Source of the DNA: Heterobilharzia americana
Taxonomy: Eukaryota > Platyhelminthes > Trematoda > Strigeidida > Schistosomatidae
Reading direction: 5' to 3'
Assembly (NCBI GenBank): GCA_944470555.2
Contig: OX104134.1
Span: 53,869,890 to 53,933,889, forward strand
DNA: 64,000 bases
This document shows positions 59,336-64,000 of the stretch, one piece after another; the first letter of the stretch is position 1, and each line of letters begins with the position of its first letter. Below the pieces are notes generated by a model that saw only the letters and a program-made list of their open reading frames with translations, did not search any database and was not told where the DNA came from. The translations under genes and the position numbers were made by a program.

Positions 59336-60301
59336 ACCCTAACCAGTTTTCTTTCCATTGTATCCGCTTAAACCCTTTTCACCCCTTCCACTTGCCATAA
59401 GTTAGCCTCACTTACCTAAGTTCCTCATACCTTTGCACCCCTACTCACCTTACTTTGGTGTAAGTAGATTGCTCCGTTAGTTCACTTTTCCCCTCTTCTT
59501 TTACTCACACAAACACTTTCTAGGTTTTCTCTACACTATCCCCAACCCTCTCTAGCGATCAGTCCTAACAACTGTCTGACAGCTCGAGATCTGAAGAAGC
59601 CAACTGCACCACAGTCCAAGGCAAACAAACCAACACTCAACTTCCTGTTCTGTAAATCAGAGCAATAGCAGACGAGTGGCTGGACCCACTGTGTCGGAAT
59701 CCCCTAAAAGATCTGAAGCCGTCCCGCAGGACCAAGAAGCAAGCGCGAAGAAATCGATTGGTTTACACAAGCTCGTTAAAAAGATATTGGATATTGGATT
59801 TTGTAACCCCCATGAATTATCAGTTTAATAATGCTTGTAAAGCGGTATCCCTCAGGTGAAGTCCATTATATAAGGATGATATTCATTATCACCTAGGCTC
59901 TAACGCGTTATATGCGCTGGAAAGTGATATTTTCCTGTTCGTTTCGTAACTAGCAATATCTGCTATTTTTAGTGGAGTCTAACGACATTCCGTCTGCACC
60001 ATTGAGGACCAGTGAAATCATGTGGATTTTTTGGCGTGCAACAGTGTGATGTTGCCCCTAAACTGACCTACTTCATGTTGAGTTGCTAATGTGAGAATGA
60101 AACACTTACTTGTTTTCTATTTATCCAACAGCCATAATCTTTTGCATTAAACACAAATGGCAGAAAAGGCTTCCACTTAGTGCGTTCAAATAAACGCACA
60201 CTTCGTAAATGAGGCTGAAAAATGCAAATATTCGGGCTTCAGTAGTTATGTTTCGTGGGATTATAGATCTTTCATGAAACTAGAACGAGAATACTTGAAA
60301 T
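59336..60301. other. intergenic region
   Basis: No feature recognised. It would be the 3' flank of the minus-strand gene fragment ending at 60,302. Confidence 0.4.
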
Positions 60302-60613
60302 TCATTGTTCCGAATTAGATAAAAACCAGTTATAACAACCTACATGCCCAGGTTTATACAAGAATTTCCCATCGCTATTACCAGGCGAAATATAACAAGT
60401 GTAATATTCGTTACACCGGCCTAAAGCTTTGCTCTTCAGCAGGCCAGACTTGCCACACTCAAATGCGACCCTGGTGGTTTCGAATAAGAGAAGACAGTAC
60501 TTCCGATTGTCCATCTTATCAGTTTGTACATGATTACTTTGTTCCCAATGCATCAGTTTTTCAATATGCAACGCATAGCTTCTAGTGGTTGAATAGGCAG
60601 GGATTGACATCGC
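60302..60613 (-). CDS. candidate terminal exon, CAP/SCP-TAPS (venom-allergen-like) C-terminal region
   Basis: The exon follows an acceptor TTTCTTTAAGGCAG and is open for 103 codons to a TGA at 60,302. The first codon is in frame with the preceding exon across a 26-nt intron. Visible: CLLLFETTRVAFECGKS, then CNEYYTCYISPGNSDGKF and LYKPGHVGC. The V.W..T..VGCG, YY..C.Y.P.GN and Y..G..C pattern is that of the C-terminal half of CAP (SCP/TAPS) domains, a family expanded in schistosomes as secreted VAL proteins. Several positions are unusual (FECG for VGCG, CYISPGN for CNYSPPGN), so it is divergent, decayed or a different Cys-rich domain such as a chitin-binding module. Confidence 0.5.
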   Translation of the reverse strand, partial: AMSIPAYSTTRSYALHIEKLMHWEQSNHVQTDKMDNRKYCLLLFETTRVAFECGKSGLLKSKALGRCNEYYTCYISPGNSDGKFLYKPGHVGCYNWFLSNSEQ

Positions 60614-60639
60614 CTGCCTTAAAGAAATATATGACTTAC

Positions 60640-60751
60640 ACAGAAATGTCTCCTGTATCCGTAAATTGCTGTGTAGAAGAAATCATTTTTCTTATCGGAG
60701 ACCCTTACAAATGCAATATTCAGCGCAAGAGACGGTGAACTTGCACCCAAG
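60640..60751 (-). CDS. candidate penultimate exon of the CAP-like gene
   Basis: The exon is 112 nt between an acceptor GACATTTTTACAG and a strong donor TTCTGT/GTAAGT, with the only long open frame ending in phase 0, which matches the next exon. Translation includes ASSPSLALNIAFVRVSDKKN and FYTAIYGYRRHFC. If not spliced, the frame would run into a TAA inside the 26-nt intron (60,614-60,639). Upstream exons are not found before the (TA)n tract and the LTR-element flank. Confidence 0.5.
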
Positions 60752-60827
60752 CTGTAAAAATGTCTAGTATTTAACTGTGATATCGGTCTGGAGGAAAAAA
60801 ACCACTTGACGATGATGTATCCGCTTA

Positions 60828-60861
60828 TATATATGCATATATATATATATATATATATATT
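60828..60861. repeat. (TA)n microsatellite
   Basis: Interrupted TA dinucleotide run with one GCA interruption near 60,835. Confidence 0.95.
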
Positions 60862-61366
60862 AGTGAAGGGCTTAGACTTCACACCTGATGGTCAGATGTC
60901 CCCACAAAACAAAGGAAGGAGGAAGAATGATCCTGACGTTTATCGCCGAGTTGAAAGGCGTGCAAATTCAACGGTGTGTATACGGTGGCCCTTATAACAA
61001 TATTTGTTCCTAAATTCGTGGGCGCAAATCAGCAAGGGCGGTGAGTTCGAGACTTGCGTTACATTTACACGTGATCTACCAAAGCATAACTTTAACGCTA
61101 CCAGTCATTTGATTCTGTTCTTTTGAGCACCAAATGTGCCAAACTGCCTGACAAAGCACTCTTCCTCTGTGTTATGGAACCATCAGGCTCCTGGGGATCA
61201 GCTGTTGGATATTGTCCCCAGTATCCACTATCTTGACTGTGGTCTTTCGACTACCTCTTGTTAGTTACTATACTGGAGAAACACTTCCCTGGTAAGATAT
61301 CTACCCCACAGTATCCGAACTCCAACATGATAAAAAGGGAAGCAGTGGGGCCAAGAGATCCCAAAC
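60862..61366. other. unassigned region up to the inverted-duplication breakpoint
   Basis: No exon or repeat recognised. The right boundary at 61,367 is where similarity to 50,004 begins. Confidence 0.4.
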
Positions 61367-61746
61367 AGAGGCGCATGCCATGAGTCATAAGGTAGCAGTG
61401 ATACCTCTCCAGCATTTGCAACTATGTAGTCGTTTGAAAAATCAGGTCCTGAAGTTGCAGAGTGTACGTGTGCCAGGATACAATAGCCTGCGGTTCAGCT
61501 TTATTCAATACATTTCTTCTGGCCCTAATATTTATGGCTGACATGATAAGTAGATGGTGGAATTTCAAGCATCCACATAATTTAGCATTAATACGTGCTG
61601 TGTCGCATCGATCCTACCCAGTTCCTCAGGCAACTGCGTCAATTATCTCAGGATATTGGTGTGGGTCATCAAATAAGAGACTTCTACCGGACGAGCCTAT
61701 TGTGCTCTCCCTCGGTCCTGCACTCTTAGGTAGTCAATCATTAGGT

Positions 61747-62090
61747 AATTCAGGATTTGTCCTGGTGCGAACTCGACAGGAGCAAAGACCAATCACTAAT
61801 TATTCGAACTTTCTACACACCCACGAGTACGAGACCAAGGGAGGACACTATTACATAGTCAGATGGAGTAGTATATTAAGTTGGTTGTGCCAAGACACCG
61901 ATGCATTCCAACTAACTGGTTACAGAATCGATTACGAGCAGTGCAACGTATCACGACAGCATGCCAAATGGCGGGGATGCTTGACCGGATGCTTTCAGCT
62001 TAGAGAGTCCAGTTAAACTATCAAGGTCGACATCAATGTCGAAGTCGTCAAACCCTAGGCTATTGATTTTGGGGAATGTATGACGCTACA
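61747..62090 (-). repeat. 3' LTR of the inverted copy (344 bp, undeleted)
   Basis: Starts TGTAGCGTCATAC at 62,090. It retains the 130 bp missing from the LTR at 49,411-49,626 and otherwise closely matches it. A long plus-strand open frame across this LTR and flank is antisense and not considered coding. Confidence 0.9.
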
Positions 62091-62104
62091 GATCACTCCC
62101 CCCT
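62091..62104 (-). promoter_or_regulatory. polypurine tract of the inverted copy
   Basis: On the minus strand AGGGGGGAGTGATC directly precedes TGTAGC, as in the plus copy. Confidence 0.85.
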
Positions 62105-62559
62105 AGTGGGTTCGTGAGGACCCTAAGACGATACCAGCCGGAAGTAAAAACCCAGTGGTTTCTCCACTGGTAAAACTCTTCCGATGGGCTCACTGCGTGA
62201 GGTGGCCCCTGGTTGTCTGAACCTTATTCTAGGGTGTCGTGGCGATTAAATAATAAAATACAATAAATGAAATTGTACGTCGGTCGCGGTCATCTGTTCC
62301 TTTCGACGTTCCGTCCAGTGCTCGTTGCACCTGGAATATAAATAAAAGTCTTTAATACCACGAAAACGTTGCGTAAAAATGGGAATTATTTATATATAAA
62401 CATATCGAAAAATAAAAATTTACGCTTATCTTCGCCGTTTTTTTAGTTTTTATTACATGGTAATAAAAATTGATATAAAAAGGCAAAGTGTACGAGGGTT
62501 TGTGCATTGCCGGTAAATAAGAAAAATAGTGCCTCGAAAAAAATGGTTGGCACACACAG

Positions 62560-64000
62560 CTAAGTTGAATATGACTTCAGGTACTCTGGGAACCTGACGG
62601 TTCGACCTGATCGTGTTTTTGTTGCGCCGATGGTTGTTGCAGCTGTGCATTACCAGGCACATCGTCGAGAATTTCGATAATTGAGTCATCCGTCGGTCGG
62701 ATGTAGCGAGCTGAAACGTCACTTATAATGGGGTTGCCTTCGAAATAAGCTGGTTTCAAACGGTCGATACTGACAGTATCTTCACGTCCGTCTCGCTCAA
62801 TTATATAGAATTTCTCATGTCGCTTAATCACTTTGAACGGCCCGTCGTAGGGTGGTTCAAGTGGTCGACGAACAGCGTCGTGGCGAACAAACACGTGTGA
62901 TGTCTTCTGTAAACTGGGGTGGACGAAAACATCAGTCGTTTGCGGTCTAATCGGAGAAGGCCTAACTGAACGCATTGCGTTTGTAAGCCTAGTCACGTAA
63001 GATGCCCTGTCGGAAACATGTTTGAAAGTTGAAGGGGAAACAAACTCACCTGGTAGGCGAAGAGTGGTCCCATAGACGAGTTCTGCAGGAGTGCATCCAG
63101 CATCAACTTTCAACGCGTTACGAATACCTAGTAGGACTAGAGGCAGAGCCTCGGTCCACTGAGGTATGTTTGTAGCTGAAAGGGAAGCTTTCAGCTGTCG
63201 ATGGAAACGCTCTACCATGCCATTTGCTTGTGGATGGTAGGCTGTCGTTCGGAACCGAGTGCAACCTAAAAGTGCCGTTAGAGCGTGAAATAATCCACAC
63301 TCAAATTGGCGCCCACGGTCGGTTGTGACGTAAGATGGACATCCGAAGTTCGCGATCCATCTTTCGACGAAAACACGAGCAACTGTTTCGGCAGTAATAT
63401 TTTAATGGGTACTGCTTCCGGCCATCGTGTGAAACGATCAACAAAGTGAAAAGGTAGGTACATCCATTAGATTCTGGTAGGGGTCCTACAATATCTATAT
63501 GGACGTGGTCGAAACGCATGTCTGGGGCTAGAAATGAGCCTAAAGGGCTTTTCGTGTGTCGCGTGACTTTACACTTTTGACAAGCTAAGCACGACTGGGC
63601 CCACTCCTTAACGTCTTTGTTCATCCCAGGCCAGCAGAAACGTTGTGCGATAAGCCTAATGGTGGCTCGTACACCTGGATGAGAGAGTTTGTGCAACGTA
63701 TTGAAGACGTTGCGTCGACAACTCTTCGGAACTATTGGGCGTGGTTGACTAGCAGAGACATCGCACAAAATTGTATCCTTGTCTGATCCAACAGGACAAA
63801 GTCGCAGTTTGAGAGTTGTGGACGACAACTCATGATGCAGCTCAAGGTCTTCCTTTTGACGCCGAGCTAGTTCAACGAGATCAATACCCTCGATATAGTT
63901 TATCGAAGCTATTCGAGATAGTGCGTCGGCTGCGGAGTTGTTTGCTCCAGAAATGTGGCGGATGTCTGACGTGAACTGGGAAATGTAATCCAGCTGTCGC
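62560..64000 (-). pseudogene. pol (end of RNase H, integrase) of the inverted copy, frameshifted
   Basis: Integrase zinc-finger and catalytic motifs are recognisable as in the plus copy. Single-base deletions relative to the plus copy occur near 63,400 (after AVPI), near 63,447 and near 62,620 (changing the last residues). The plus copy has an in-frame TAG at the equivalent of the 63,400 site, so both are dead in integrase but by different lesions. Confidence 0.88.

Larger units (their letters stand above)
61367..64000 (-). mobile_element. inverted copy of the gypsy element 3' half plus its flank; continues beyond the window
   Basis: This corresponds to 47,496-50,004 in reverse orientation: shared flank (61,367-61,746), LTR (61,747-62,090), polypurine tract, 3' untranslated region, integrase and the end of RNase H. 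By eye the two differ by only a few percent. It ends at the window edge within RNase H, so the 5' half is unseen. Confidence 0.92.

Noticed and set aside
61462..62016. 184-codon plus-strand frame, also present at 49,418-49,909 on minus
   Set aside because: It reads antisense through the LTR and shared flank of the gypsy element; conservation is explained by the recent duplication.
1..64000. CRISPR array or prokaryotic operons
   Set aside because: No regularly spaced short direct repeats with unique spacers, no Shine-Dalgarno-led operons, and clear eukaryotic splice signals and retroelements.

Overview
The window looks like a piece of a schistosome (blood fluke) nuclear genome. It is AT-rich, almost free of long intact reading frames and full of degraded retroelements of flatworm type. 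These include Sm-alpha-like short repeats carrying hammerhead ribozyme motifs, a Ty3/gypsy element of the CsRn1/Boudicca kind (tRNA-Trp-type primer site, CHCC Cys-His box), an RTE-clade LINE, a Penelope-like element and CR1/jockey-like LINE relics. Species cannot be named from the sequence alone. There is one assembly gap (7,996-8,464).

Layout. 1-9 kb: mostly non-coding, with one dispersed repeat (740-1,300), an inverted pair of ribozyme-bearing SINE units (2.8-3.5 kb) and a (TA)n tract. 9-13 kb: two tRNA-derived palindromic short repeats, a 3' scrap of an RTE LINE, and two splice-bounded, phase-compatible minus-strand exons (10.3-10.9 kb) resembling a LAMP/Ac45-type luminal domain. 13.3-40.26 kb: an RTE LINE (minus strand) whose 5' half is the left part of an 8.58-kb unit present in three near-identical head-to-tail copies. 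Each unit also holds a Penelope-like element, a decayed hammerhead SINE, a palindromic hairpin and the 3' end of a split minus-strand gene (candidate exons A to E). The first two exons are paralogous to those at 10.3-10.9 kb.

40.3-44.5 kb: another SINE pair, a long-terminal-inverted-repeat element and a broken gypsy relic. 44.6-49.6 kb: a near full-length gypsy LTR element with lesions. Its 3' half, together with 378 bp of 3' flank, recurs in inverted orientation at 61.4-64 kb and runs off the window. Between them lie two or three CR1/jockey-like LINE relics (51.7-59.3 kb) and a two-exon minus-strand gene fragment with a 26-nt intron that resembles the C-terminal end of a CAP/SCP-TAPS (venom-allergen-like) protein (60.3-60.75 kb).

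Apart from the mobile elements, the only host coding sequence I can argue for is these short exons, found by hand from splice signals, phase continuity and paralogy. They should be read as candidates. The most notable features are the 8.58-kb triplication with its hidden gene segment, the inverted LTR-element duplication with discordant LTRs, and the palindromic and hammerhead-bearing SINEs.
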